From: a virus
Direction: 5' to 3' (one strand)
IMG/VR virus record: IMGVR_UViG_3300025648_000012
Coordinates: 78,722 to 142,721 of that record
DNA length: 64,000 nucleotides
The notes beneath the pieces are model-generated. The model made no database searches, had not been told where the DNA came from, and saw only the letters and a program-made list of their open reading frames with translations. Below are positions 33,224 through 41,726 of this stretch, piece by piece; the stretch's first letter is position 1; every line of letters begins with the position of its first letter. Both the position numbers and the translations under genes were made by a program.

Positions 33224-33823
33224 ATGAAGTTAACTCATTGGCTTAAAAGTTCAAAAATAGCAGAAGAAAAAGTTTCAGATAATTCTCCAATCTATGTATA
33301 CCGAGAATTGCTTAATGTGGATCAATTGTCGGTGTGGGCTAAACAGCAAGGATTCTCTACTCTCTGTCAAAACTTGCACACTACAGTTGCTTGCTCTAAG
33401 ACTCCAGTTTCTTGGAAAAGTATTAAGTTAGACAAAGACCAGGTATGGGTTACGTCTTCCATTGTTTCTCAATCTCTTAATTGTTCTCTAGTTATTTTAG
33501 ACGACTTAGTATTAGAGGAAAGACAAAAGGAGTTTGCGAAACTTGGAGTAGAAGACTACGGGACTTCCATGACACTGTCCTTAGAGACAAAAGCACAAGG
33601 AGCAGTTCTTCCATTTGCCTTAAAATTTGGAGGAGAAAAAGTTCGCTCATATACTATTGTACCTGCAGAACACCTTAATGCTTTTACTGAATTAGTTGGA
33701 GTTAAGCCTAGATTAAGTCATTGGTTCAAAACTTTAACCCAAGAACAAAAAGATGAATACTTAAAAACCCATCCAAACTCGAAGCTTTCTGTTTGGAACT
33801 TGCACTCCAAAGATGCAAAGTAA
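33224..33823 (+). CDS. degenerate 2H-phosphoesterase-like protein with HPNSK tail
   Basis: The opening IYVYRELLNVDQLSVWAKQQGF and the strand NLHTTVACSKTPVSW match the phage 2H phosphoesterase family (the group that includes anti-CBASS Acb1-like and 2'-5' ligase-like proteins), with the first H-x-T at H52-T54. The second H-x-T, expected before TLSL around residues 115-119, reads S-M-T, so one catalytic His is missing. Residues 164-190 repeat the HPNSK motif of the 31670 protein. It may be a virion or structural derivative that lost catalysis, or a binding protein for cyclic nucleotides. Family assignment is from pattern memory. Confidence 0.6.
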   Translation: MKLTHWLKSSKIAEEKVSDNSPIYVYRELLNVDQLSVWAKQQGFSTLCQNLHTTVACSKTPVSWKSIKLDKDQVWVTSSIVSQSLNCSLVILDDLVLEERQKEFAKLGVEDYGTSMTLSLETKAQGAVLPFALKFGGEKVRSYTIVPAEHLNAFTELVGVKPRLSHWFKTLTQEQKDEYLKTHPNSKLSVWNLHSKDAK

Positions 33824-34265
33824 ACGGCTAGTAAGAGCAGAAGTTGCACCGTTTATTGTTAACCGGTTAAAGAAACAATTCACTAAAAAGAAAATGGCTG
33901 TTTTTAGTGAATTGGGATTAAACAAAAGGGGTAGATTACGGGCAGATATACTTGCGTTATCCATGTCCTCAATCATAACAATAGTGGAAGTAAAAAGTAG
34001 TGAAGCTGACTTTAAGGCGGATAATAAATGGGAACTCTACTTACCATTTTGTAACCGTTTTTACTTTGCTGTACCAGAAGGCCTTAAACTTAATGTACCC
34101 AAGGGAATTGGAATAATTGCGGTGAATACTACTGGGAAAATGAGAGTAATTCAAAAATGCAAGTTTCGCTCAATAAAGAGCGAAGAAGTCAAGCAAAACA
34201 TCTTAGTTAGATGTGCATTTAGAAACTCAGATAACAACACGAGAAAAAATAAAGGCAATAGTTAA
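33813..34265 (+). CDS. MmcB-like PD-(D/E)xK nuclease
   Basis: The core reads RADILALSMSSIITIVEVKSS then DFKADNKW, i.e. the D and E-x-K of a PD-(D/E)xK nuclease, with the KW and FCNRFYFAVP features of the MmcB family of DNA-repair-associated nucleases. Size (150 aa) fits. Its C-terminus is basic. It overlaps the preceding gene by 11 bases. A repair or branch-trimming role during packaging is plausible. Confidence 0.78.
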   Translation: MQSKRLVRAEVAPFIVNRLKKQFTKKKMAVFSELGLNKRGRLRADILALSMSSIITIVEVKSSEADFKADNKWELYLPFCNRFYFAVPEGLKLNVPKGIGIIAVNTTGKMRVIQKCKFRSIKSEEVKQNILVRCAFRNSDNNTRKNKGNS

Positions 34266-34277
34266 TAGGAAAATACA

Positions 34278-35921
34278 ATGTTCCTTTCAGCAAATACAGT
34301 ATTCAAAAGTTCAGGTCAACCTGCCAAGTTAAATTCTAAAATAAATGCTTCTGTCTTTGCTCAGCCGTTTATGGGCAATCCTTACCAGTATTTTCTTACT
34401 GGTATTATAAACCAGCAGCCTGACATAGATGATACTTTGCAAACTATGCTGTTGCTACGGGATATTTATCAAAATGATAATATCGCTGGGTCTGCAGTTG
34501 ATATGATATCGTCCTTTCCTTTTTCTGATTATGAATTGCGTGGATTAAAGGATAGTGAATTAGAGATTTTTAAGCAGTCATTAGCGCAGATTGATATAGT
34601 AGGGTTGTTAGCTAAAGTTAGCTTAGCCTATATGGTTGATGGATTTTACTGTGGAACCTTATTACTCTCTAAAGATCAAAAACTGGTTCAGGATATTATG
34701 ACGCATGATGCTCTTCAATGCAACATACGGGCAAACATGCTTCAAGCTTCTGACCCAGTTATTCACGTTACAACAAACCAAGATATTCTTGCTTTTTTAA
34801 ATGCAAATACGGAGTACTCAAAGGCCGTAACGGAAAGGTGGCCCTTAACTCTTAAAAATGCCTTGCTATCGGGTCAAATGATTCTTGACCCATTATCTAC
34901 TGTGTATGTACCTAGGTCAGGCTTAACCAACAAACCCTTTCAGTCTTTTTTACAAAGAATTTTACCAATGTATTTATTGGAAAAAGCACTTTATAAAGGT
35001 ACCTATACTGAAGCGGTAAGAAGACAAAGGTCTACTACGCATATTCAAATGGGAGATGATATTTGGACTCCAACTGATGCAGAACTAGCAGCAACTGTTA
35101 ATTTGTTTATGGAGTCAGAAAGAGACCCGCTTGGTGGTTGGGTAGTTACACGGAATGGGGTTAACGTTTCTGAAATAAAGCCAGGTGGAGAATTTTGGAA
35201 ATGGACGGAATTAAGTGACACTTTAACTCCCTACAAACTTCGAGCTTTAGGAATTTCAGAAGCCTTCCTATCTGGTGACGCTTCCTTTGCTTCGGCTGAA
35301 AGTGCATTTTCCGTTTTTCTCGAGACATGCAATTCGCATAGAATGGAAATGACTCGCAATGTAATTACAAATAAAATTTTTCCTCTAATAGCGTTAACTA
35401 ATGATTTAGTTAAAGATGGCAAGCATTTGAACACCTCAAAGGTATCCGCAGTAGAGCTACTAACAGACGTACGGGTTAAAGGACAATTAAAAATACCAGA
35501 AATTCATTGGCATAAACAGTTAACCTCAAAATCAGAAGAGTCGTCTTTTGATATGCTAGAAAAGCTGAGCGAAAAAGGTGTACCAATAGCCATTAAAACT
35601 TGGGCGGCAGCTGCTGGGTATGATATAGACACCCTTATAAAAGATTCAATTGACAATCAAGAATATAAAGCTAGATTTGCAAAACTTGGAATTGGAAACA
35701 ATAACGAAGAGGAGCCACTTTCGACAGAGGCTTCCTTGAAAAAAGTGGGAGTACTAAATAGAGATTGGAATGTAGAAGAGTCAAAAACTCCTAAGAATTT
35801 CGATGTGATGCTATCCTCCATTGCATCAAAAATGAACGGGGACCCTGAATATAGGGCTAAAGTAAGAAAATCAAATATGGAAAAGTTTGGATACTTCAAA
35901 CTTAATTCAACCAATGTTTAG
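34278..35921 (+). CDS. portal protein (gp20-like)
   Basis: The position right after packaging genes, the 547-aa length and the pattern of a portal are all consistent: N-terminal stem helices (LQTMLLLRDIYQNDNIAGSA), a wing-like VYVPRSGLTNK strand, EKALYKGTYTEAVRRQRSTTHIQ crown/stem transitions and a SEAFLSGDASFASAESAFSV motif typical of myovirus portals. It would form the twelve-fold ring on which terminase and neck assemble. GGAAAA precedes the ATG. Confidence 0.82.
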   Translation: MFLSANTVFKSSGQPAKLNSKINASVFAQPFMGNPYQYFLTGIINQQPDIDDTLQTMLLLRDIYQNDNIAGSAVDMISSFPFSDYELRGLKDSELEIFKQSLAQIDIVGLLAKVSLAYMVDGFYCGTLLLSKDQKLVQDIMTHDALQCNIRANMLQASDPVIHVTTNQDILAFLNANTEYSKAVTERWPLTLKNALLSGQMILDPLSTVYVPRSGLTNKPFQSFLQRILPMYLLEKALYKGTYTEAVRRQRSTTHIQMGDDIWTPTDAELAATVNLFMESERDPLGGWVVTRNGVNVSEIKPGGEFWKWTELSDTLTPYKLRALGISEAFLSGDASFASAESAFSVFLETCNSHRMEMTRNVITNKIFPLIALTNDLVKDGKHLNTSKVSAVELLTDVRVKGQLKIPEIHWHKQLTSKSEESSFDMLEKLSEKGVPIAIKTWAAAAGYDIDTLIKDSIDNQEYKARFAKLGIGNNNEEEPLSTEASLKKVGVLNRDWNVEESKTPKNFDVMLSSIASKMNGDPEYRAKVRKSNMEKFGYFKLNSTNV

Positions 35922-36420
35922 TGTAACTGCAAAGCCTTGTGAGTTTTGGGTTTACAAAGGAAAAACACCAATAGTAGTTTCCTCAATGGAAATCACTCAA
36001 GGAACAGTATTTGGACTACTTACCGAGGATTTCGGTAAGATGGTTTTTCCTTCAAATATGAACAAGGAGTATTTAGTTAGTGCTGACACAATTAAAAACC
36101 TTCTAAAAGGAAACACGAAAATGGCTAAGGGCAAGTTAACAGCTCATTACGTATCAACTGAAAAAGAAAGAGTGGAATCTCTAATTAAAGATGAGCAGTT
36201 TTACAAGTTTTGGATTTACACTGGTAAAAAGCCTATGAGTTTTAATTACCGTGGAACTAACTACAGACTAGAACCAGGTGACCAGTTTGGTGTTAGAGAG
36301 TCCGCAGATAAAAAGAAGATTCGTTTTATACTTGGAGAAGATGTAAATAGAGTATTTACCATTGAACATTCAGCTCTAGTTACACTTTCTAAAAACTCTA
36401 AACCGGCAAGAAGGGTTTAA
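35914..36420 (+). CDS. hypothetical protein with internal domain duplication
   Basis: The ATG at 35914 overlaps the portal stop; a TTG at 35887 is the alternative. Two related halves are visible: FWVYKGKTPI about residue 11 and FWIYTGKKPM about residue 99, each followed by beta strands and a segment ending in a hydrophobic helix (VSADTIKNL and IEHSALVTL). Each half is about 80 residues, a small SH3-like or OB-like size. Its place after the portal suggests a neck or head-completion role. Not recognised. Confidence 0.6.
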   Translation: MFSVTAKPCEFWVYKGKTPIVVSSMEITQGTVFGLLTEDFGKMVFPSNMNKEYLVSADTIKNLLKGNTKMAKGKLTAHYVSTEKERVESLIKDEQFYKFWIYTGKKPMSFNYRGTNYRLEPGDQFGVRESADKKKIRFILGEDVNRVFTIEHSALVTLSKNSKPARRV

Positions 36421-36449
36421 TAGCACAGTTAAAAGCAACAGGAGGAGTA

Positions 36450-36905
36450 ATGTTTGACTCGATGAGTAACGAAGACGAAGATACTCGAGATTATCCAGTA
36501 GTTGCCTTTGGGTTTAAGGGGGATATTCCAATAGGAGCTATTTCTCAAGACATGCTTATACTTCATAATGAATATAAAAATATGAAGTGCGCGCAGGACG
36601 ATGCCGTAGACCATCTTGCTTCCGCTACGGGCATTCCTATTGTTGATGAAAAACCAAACGTAATACTATTCTACAAAACAGAAAAGGGTCAAGAAATTCC
36701 TAAGTATGCGACTCCTTGCGAAGTAATTGTACGGGAATTAGTAACAGAAGACCCTCCTCAAGGGGTTGTACCTCCTGATATGAAAACTTTAAATCCAAAT
36801 AGACATTCCTGGAGGTGGGGTCCTAACCTTACGGAAATGTACTTAAACAGAAAAGCTCCTACAGGAGCTCCAATAATTGACCCGAGGTTGTACCACTTGT
36901 ATTAA
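36450..36905 (+). CDS. hypothetical protein, neck/baseplate region (151 aa)
   Basis: A strong AGGAGG precedes the ATG. It has a Pro-rich middle (DPPQGVVPPDM) and a well-formed C-terminal half with a WRWGPN turn. No family is recognised. It is flanked by a probable head protein and the gp26-like gene. Confidence 0.55.
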   Translation: MFDSMSNEDEDTRDYPVVAFGFKGDIPIGAISQDMLILHNEYKNMKCAQDDAVDHLASATGIPIVDEKPNVILFYKTEKGQEIPKYATPCEVIVRELVTEDPPQGVVPPDMKTLNPNRHSWRWGPNLTEMYLNRKAPTGAPIIDPRLYHLY

Positions 36906-36921
36906 GTTTAGGAGAACATTC

Positions 36922-37806
36922 ATGGCCTTAAAAAGACCCACCATTAAAAATCTACAAACAACTAATAAACCGTTAGTCCATAGCGAAATTGTTAATCCTC
37001 TTAGAAAGAAAGAGGCTAAACTAGAAGCAGTTCCATTACCTCACCCAAAGAATACTAGCGAACCTTTGGCAATAGGTATAGGAATGCCTTCTAGGTTTTA
37101 CTTCTATGAGTTTAAGGACTTATTCATTACACCCTTCAAAACCAAGCATTTAGCCAAACTTAACCATGTAAATGAAACTGGTGATTTACGGTCATTGTGT
37201 GAGACAATTTCTTCAATTTTGTCTACATCCTCTGGAGAGCAAAATTTAGGCTTTAAGCTAAACCTTGGAGACTTTGCGTATGTTCTTCATAGACAGTATC
37301 AAGATCATTTTAAGGGAACCCCATTAACTGTAACTGCATATTGTGAAAATGAAGATCATATTGCAGAAGTAGAAGCTTTACGCAAACCTAAGGATTCTTT
37401 GGTAAACAAAGTTACTTACGCTTCATCTGCTATTAAAATCGTTGAGTTGCTAGAAGCACCACCTCCCCTCTTAATAAAGGGGAACCGGGTTAGACCACCG
37501 ACTCTATCAGATATGCTTTGGATGTCTGATGACCCAACGTTACTCACTAATAATGAATTTTTGTACTTGGTAGGAATTGCAAGCTACCTTGAAGTTTTAA
37601 GCCCGGGAAGTAAAGAAGAAATCCCAATTATGGATAAGGTTAAGTACGTAGAAGAAACACTGGAAGATGTGGACGTATACGCTATTGACGCTTACCGGGA
37701 AAATGCTCCAAAATTTGGAGTTGAAGAATCTGTCAAAACTAACTGTGTAGGGTGCGGCGCATCAATGGAGATTAACTTTTCCATTGATGCGTCCACGTTT
37801 TTGTAA
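36922..37806 (+). CDS. baseplate hub assembly protein, gp26-like
   Basis: The ATG at 36922 with AGGAG at 36910-36914 is the start. Residue order: basic N-terminus, then GIGMPSRFYFYEFKDLFI, a helical centre and a C-terminal zinc ribbon, NCVGCGASMEINFSIDAS. The MPSR opening plus a C-x2-C ribbon followed by an F-x-I strand is the pattern of T4 gp26 and its relatives, which help assemble the baseplate hub. The 3' end of the gene contains a strong inverted repeat (37759-37790). Confidence 0.65.
   Translation: MALKRPTIKNLQTTNKPLVHSEIVNPLRKKEAKLEAVPLPHPKNTSEPLAIGIGMPSRFYFYEFKDLFITPFKTKHLAKLNHVNETGDLRSLCETISSILSTSSGEQNLGFKLNLGDFAYVLHRQYQDHFKGTPLTVTAYCENEDHIAEVEALRKPKDSLVNKVTYASSAIKIVELLEAPPPLLIKGNRVRPPTLSDMLWMSDDPTLLTNNEFLYLVGIASYLEVLSPGSKEEIPIMDKVKYVEETLEDVDVYAIDAYRENAPKFGVEESVKTNCVGCGASMEINFSIDASTFL
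37759..37790 (+). promoter_or_regulatory. 12-bp inverted repeat sequestering the next start codon
   Basis: GCATCAATGGA at 37759-37769 pairs perfectly with TCCATTGATGC at 37780-37790 across a 10-base loop, and C37758 can pair with G37791. The right arm contains the ATG at 37787-37789 of the following small gene, which has no ribosome-binding site. Ribosomes finishing the upstream gene would open the stem, so the hairpin could couple translation of the two genes. Confidence 0.75.
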
Positions 37807-37987
37807 GAGGTTTATTCCACCGTTTCCTTTAGAATCAAGATTACAAGCAAAGCAGGCAATAATGACATATTACCAATGGTCAGAAGAAATGCCTCTACAA
37901 GAAATGTATTTTCACCTTACTACTATTTCAAAAATTCGGGAAACAAAGAGAAAGGCTTTAGCTGAAGGTAATGTTTTCATTGAGTGA
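37787..37987 (+). CDS. small baseplate hub assembly protein, gp51-like candidate
   Basis: The ATG at 37787 overlaps the end of the gp26-like gene in another frame. The 66 residues are basic and helical (RLQAKQAIMTYYQWSEEMPLQEMYF); the PLQEMYFHL element resembles the YSELMELP-type motif of short chaperone-like proteins that follow gp26. A +1 shift at the T5 run (37798-37802) could also fuse it to the upstream protein, as in tail-assembly chaperones, but an independent start is simpler. Confidence 0.55.
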   Translation: MRPRFCKRFIPPFPLESRLQAKQAIMTYYQWSEEMPLQEMYFHLTTISKIRETKRKALAEGNVFIE

Positions 37988-38030
37988 TATTCCATTCATT
38001 GAGTGATATTCATTGAGTAATTGAGTAAAC
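37978..38030 (+). repeat. short direct repeats before the tape-measure candidate
   Basis: CATTGAGTGATATTC occurs at 37978-37992 and again at 37997-38011, followed by the partial copies CATTGAGTAA (38011-38020) and ATTGAGTAA (38020-38028). The first copy overlaps the end and stop of the preceding small gene. Confidence 0.8.
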
Positions 38031-38043
38031 TATCAAAGGAAAA

Positions 38044-40293
38044 ATGAAAGTAAAAAAGAGAGTTGGCGTTAAATCTAAATTTACTACAAGTAATGCTTTA
38101 GTAAGAGCAAAGCAGAAGCAAGCTATGGCAAAATTTGATGCTATAGAGAGCACTGCTCAACTTAAAGTTCTAAACTCCAGCCTGCTCAATGCAGGCATTG
38201 CTACACCTTCGATTGCTATTTCTGAGGCCAACTTAAGAGCGCAAATCGCAGTAAAACGAAAAGTCATAACAAATAAAAGCATTTTAGAGAACAAGAAGGC
38301 TAAGATTGAGTCCATTGAGCATGCAAAAGAGCAGGAAAAGGTAGCTAAAAATGAGACTTTAAGGCTCAAGCAAAATTCTGTGAATAGTCTAAAGGACAGG
38401 CTTATTCAACAGAAAGAAAAAGAAGTAGAGAGCCTTGAGTCTAATCTTTTACTACCAAAGTTTTCGGAATTTGTCGAGGAAACTCAAGAGAACGCTAAAG
38501 TCGCAAGTGCCTTAGTAGCTTCAAAAAATGTCCATTCAGAAATACACGATACTAAACTCAAAATAAAGAGAAAGAAAAAAGAGGGAGTTGAAGCAAGGGA
38601 GCGAGCTGCTGGCACTGCAATGGTAGTGGCTACTCCTTTAAGTACAGATACTTTCGGTGAATTTCTATTAAAGAAAAAGAGAGAAGGAATTTCAAGCCAA
38701 ATAGCTGATATTCTAAATAAGGCTAAGGATAGAATTCTTACTAAAAAAGAAGCAGAAAAAGTAGAAGAACTATCTGAAAACGTAGAATTATCAGACTCTA
38801 TGGAAAAGGCAGTGATGTCTGCCTTAAGAAAGTTCCATAAAAAACAAAAGCATAAAGTAGAAGGAGCGGGTAAAGCAGGAGTTGATTATGCCGCTAATTT
38901 AATTACACGTAAAGTCAAGAGTGTAGCAGGTACTGTTGCCAACATTGCGGGAACTATGGTTCCTGTTGGTAAAGTTTTCGATGCTTGGCAGTTTGCCCAT
39001 AACAAAGTAGGCGATTTTTCAAGCACAAAATACGGTAAATTTATTGATAAGCGGCTTTCGAACCCAAATAGAAGCGACATAAGTAGAGCAGCTTGGCACT
39101 CCATAGATAATGCACTTAGAACCTTTGGAAACACTGTTAAAACTTTACCAACTACCATAAAAAATGCGTTAATGAATTTGCCTTCACTGCTATTTAAGGG
39201 AATAGCTAAAACTCTTGGAGGTATGTTCAAAGGTATTACTAAACTTGGAAGTTTTGCATTTTCAAAAATACGGGGAGCTCTATCGTTTCTTGGAAGTAGC
39301 TCAGGTTTGCAAGATTTAGCAGCAATGGCTCTACTTTGGCCTACATTTATTAGCCCGTTAATCTCCACCATTAAAAAGCAATTAGAAGATACTTATGGGG
39401 AACATTGGATAAGTGATTTTCTAAGTAAAACTTGGTATTCTGGTATGGACTTTCTTGTTGATAAAGTTCGAGATGCTTTTGGCCTAAGTTCCTTAGCGGA
39501 TGCCAAGAAAAATGACCTAAACGATCTGTACGAAAGAGTTTCTACTAAGCCTCTAAGAAAAGGAGCTGGTGGAACTGTAGACATGCAAAATGCAGTTAGG
39601 GATTATGAAGAATATTCTGGAGAAAAAGCTGCAGGCAACACTCTCAAAGAAAAGTACAACTATATTTTAGAAAAAGCCAAGCAGAGTACTTGGAAACCAG
39701 GTAAAGCTGGTGGAGTGGAAGAACCTTTAAGAAACCCACTTGGTTACACGGACACCGTTCCTTCAACTGACTTAGACTCTACTCTACCTACTTCTTTAAC
39801 AGGGGATGTTACTAAAGGCCCGTTAAACCCATCCTCCTTCTTTTCAGATTTATTCTCAAAGGGTACAGTAAAAGGTGGAGGTAAGGGGCTAATTGGAAAC
39901 TCAAAATATCCTGTACTAAATGTCTCACCCCCGGGAACTGCCCCTGTTCCTTTAGTAAAGACTGCACCAGAAAGTTTACAACCCTCTACTCCAGGGTCCG
40001 TACCTGTATCCTCTTATACTTCGTCTACTCCTCCATCTCTAAACGTTTACCCAAGTGGAGTGGCTACAGTACCAGTTAATAAAGTAATGGCTCAACCAAT
40101 GAGTGGAGCAGGAGGAGTTGGGGCTACGGGAGATATGAATAGCATGAACCCGGAACTGATGACGTCTCCGATTGCTCCTTTAGAAAAGCAGCAGTATTCA
40201 GCAAAGCCTTTAACTGCAGGAGGAATTAAAACTTTTGACTGTAGTCCAGAATACCACATGCTAAATGCCTGCTTAATTGGTCAACATCTATGA
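38044..40293 (+). CDS. tail tape-measure-like protein
   Basis: A 749-residue protein: a charged, long helical N-terminal half (about 1-300, repeated Lys, Glu, Ala and Leu), a middle with small hydrophobic helices (about 370-480, GIAKTLGGMFKGITKLG and LAAMALLWPTFISPLIS), and a Pro, Ser and Thr-rich disordered C-terminus. Such composition and the position between baseplate assembly genes and the tail lysin fit a tape measure or baseplate hub scaffold. There is no enzymatic motif. AAAGGA precedes the ATG. It overlaps the next gene by 4 bases. Confidence 0.6.
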   Translation: MKVKKRVGVKSKFTTSNALVRAKQKQAMAKFDAIESTAQLKVLNSSLLNAGIATPSIAISEANLRAQIAVKRKVITNKSILENKKAKIESIEHAKEQEKVAKNETLRLKQNSVNSLKDRLIQQKEKEVESLESNLLLPKFSEFVEETQENAKVASALVASKNVHSEIHDTKLKIKRKKKEGVEARERAAGTAMVVATPLSTDTFGEFLLKKKREGISSQIADILNKAKDRILTKKEAEKVEELSENVELSDSMEKAVMSALRKFHKKQKHKVEGAGKAGVDYAANLITRKVKSVAGTVANIAGTMVPVGKVFDAWQFAHNKVGDFSSTKYGKFIDKRLSNPNRSDISRAAWHSIDNALRTFGNTVKTLPTTIKNALMNLPSLLFKGIAKTLGGMFKGITKLGSFAFSKIRGALSFLGSSSGLQDLAAMALLWPTFISPLISTIKKQLEDTYGEHWISDFLSKTWYSGMDFLVDKVRDAFGLSSLADAKKNDLNDLYERVSTKPLRKGAGGTVDMQNAVRDYEEYSGEKAAGNTLKEKYNYILEKAKQSTWKPGKAGGVEEPLRNPLGYTDTVPSTDLDSTLPTSLTGDVTKGPLNPSSFFSDLFSKGTVKGGGKGLIGNSKYPVLNVSPPGTAPVPLVKTAPESLQPSTPGSVPVSSYTSSTPPSLNVYPSGVATVPVNKVMAQPMSGAGGVGATGDMNSMNPELMTSPIAPLEKQQYSAKPLTAGGIKTFDCSPEYHMLNACLIGQHL

Positions 40294-41711
40294 TATCTAA
40301 AGAGTTAATTGAAAAGGGAACAAAAACAGCGGAATACACAGTTAATTCCCTCGTTACCTTTGGATTCATTCAAGAATGCAAAGACGTGTTAACTGGAAAA
40401 AAGCCAAATGTACTTAATTATTCTAATCTTATTACCTCAACAGTAACCAAGTATAAAAGGTTTATTGAGAATTCCAAAGAGGTAGAAACTTCAGTATTTA
40501 AGGAAATGTCAAAAGCTGTAAAAACCGTTCTTACTAACCTATTTGGAAATATGATAACTAGAATATGGTCTTTTATTCGAGACGTTATATTTGATGTGGG
40601 GTCAGTTTTTGTAACGAGTTTTTTTAAAATATCAAGGTTTTTAGTAGAAACTGCAATAAAAGTAAGCAGACATTTGCTGGTACTTTTAGTAGAGAACCCT
40701 ATAGCAGCTGGAGCATTAGCCGCAGCTTTGGGAGTTGCCTACCTTCTGTATAAAAAACCTTGGAGAATGAAAAAAGAAGAAACTGTTGAAGCGCAACAGC
40801 CCGTAGAAAGTGAAATAAAAAACTGGGAACAGGCAGCAAAACCTACAACGAAAGAAGGAACCAAAAAATTTGGTATTGAGTATGAAGAAGCTCATAAATC
40901 TTGGAAAGAATCTTTAGAAACTAAAGGTCAACAAGAAAGAGACATAGTATGGGCAGCTAAAGTAGTTGGAGTGGATAAAGGTTTGCTTTTAAGAATAGCA
41001 AAAGCAGAATCATTGGGAACAACTGGAACTAACGCTAAAAACCCATTATCATCTGCGCGTGGCTTATTCCAATTTTTAACTTCTGACTTTACTGATAAAG
41101 ATGGAAAATACCACGAATCTACATGGACTACAGTAGTTAAAAAATACGGTAAAGACTTTAAGAAGTATGGGGGCTATGAGATAACTATGGAGAATCAAAA
41201 TCCATACGATCCCAAACAGTCGTCTTTTCTTGCTGCTCACTTATTAAAAGAATGCAAAGAAAAATACCCATCATTAAAAAGCTCAACTGATTTTTATATG
41301 GTTTGGTTTTTAGGCCCTAGAGCAGAGCAATTCTTAAAACTGTTCCGTAAAAATCCAAATACTCCAAACGAAAGCTTTTTTAAGCCCCTTGAATTTGAGC
41401 AGAATCCTAGCATAATAAAGTATAAAGAAACATTGTGGCATGTCTACCACAAAATGCTCTTAAAGGTATCCGATGCCAAAGATACTCAATACGATAGGCA
41501 GGACTACGCTGAGGTAGAAGCACCCCTAGTTGTAACTCCAAAACCAGTAGCCTTAGTTACTACTCCAGCAGTAGCGCAAAATGAAAAAGTTGTTGCTTTT
41601 AATAGCAAAGAAACAACAAAGAAACAGTACTCATCACCTCCATCTGGTTCTGCTTCAATTTCACAGCCAGAAGTGTACCGAACTCAATTTGGCTTGTACT
41701 CCACCGGCTAA
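40290..41711 (+). CDS. tail-associated lytic transglycosylase
   Basis: The C-terminal region (about residues 215-370) has the soluble lytic transglycosylase signature: AKAESLG with the catalytic Glu, then the NPLSSARGLFQFL block (the GLxQF motif) and a later AAHLLKECKEKYP helix. An N-terminal hydrophobic segment (about 145-165, IAAGALAAALGVAYLL) may insert in membranes or the tail tube. It cleaves peptidoglycan during DNA entry. The position at the tape-measure end agrees with that. ATGA overlap with the upstream gene. Confidence 0.85.
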   Translation: MISKELIEKGTKTAEYTVNSLVTFGFIQECKDVLTGKKPNVLNYSNLITSTVTKYKRFIENSKEVETSVFKEMSKAVKTVLTNLFGNMITRIWSFIRDVIFDVGSVFVTSFFKISRFLVETAIKVSRHLLVLLVENPIAAGALAAALGVAYLLYKKPWRMKKEETVEAQQPVESEIKNWEQAAKPTTKEGTKKFGIEYEEAHKSWKESLETKGQQERDIVWAAKVVGVDKGLLLRIAKAESLGTTGTNAKNPLSSARGLFQFLTSDFTDKDGKYHESTWTTVVKKYGKDFKKYGGYEITMENQNPYDPKQSSFLAAHLLKECKEKYPSLKSSTDFYMVWFLGPRAEQFLKLFRKNPNTPNESFFKPLEFEQNPSIIKYKETLWHVYHKMLLKVSDAKDTQYDRQDYAEVEAPLVVTPKPVALVTTPAVAQNEKVVAFNSKETTKKQYSSPPSGSASISQPEVYRTQFGLYSTG

Positions 41712-41726
41712 AAGGATTGAAAAACC

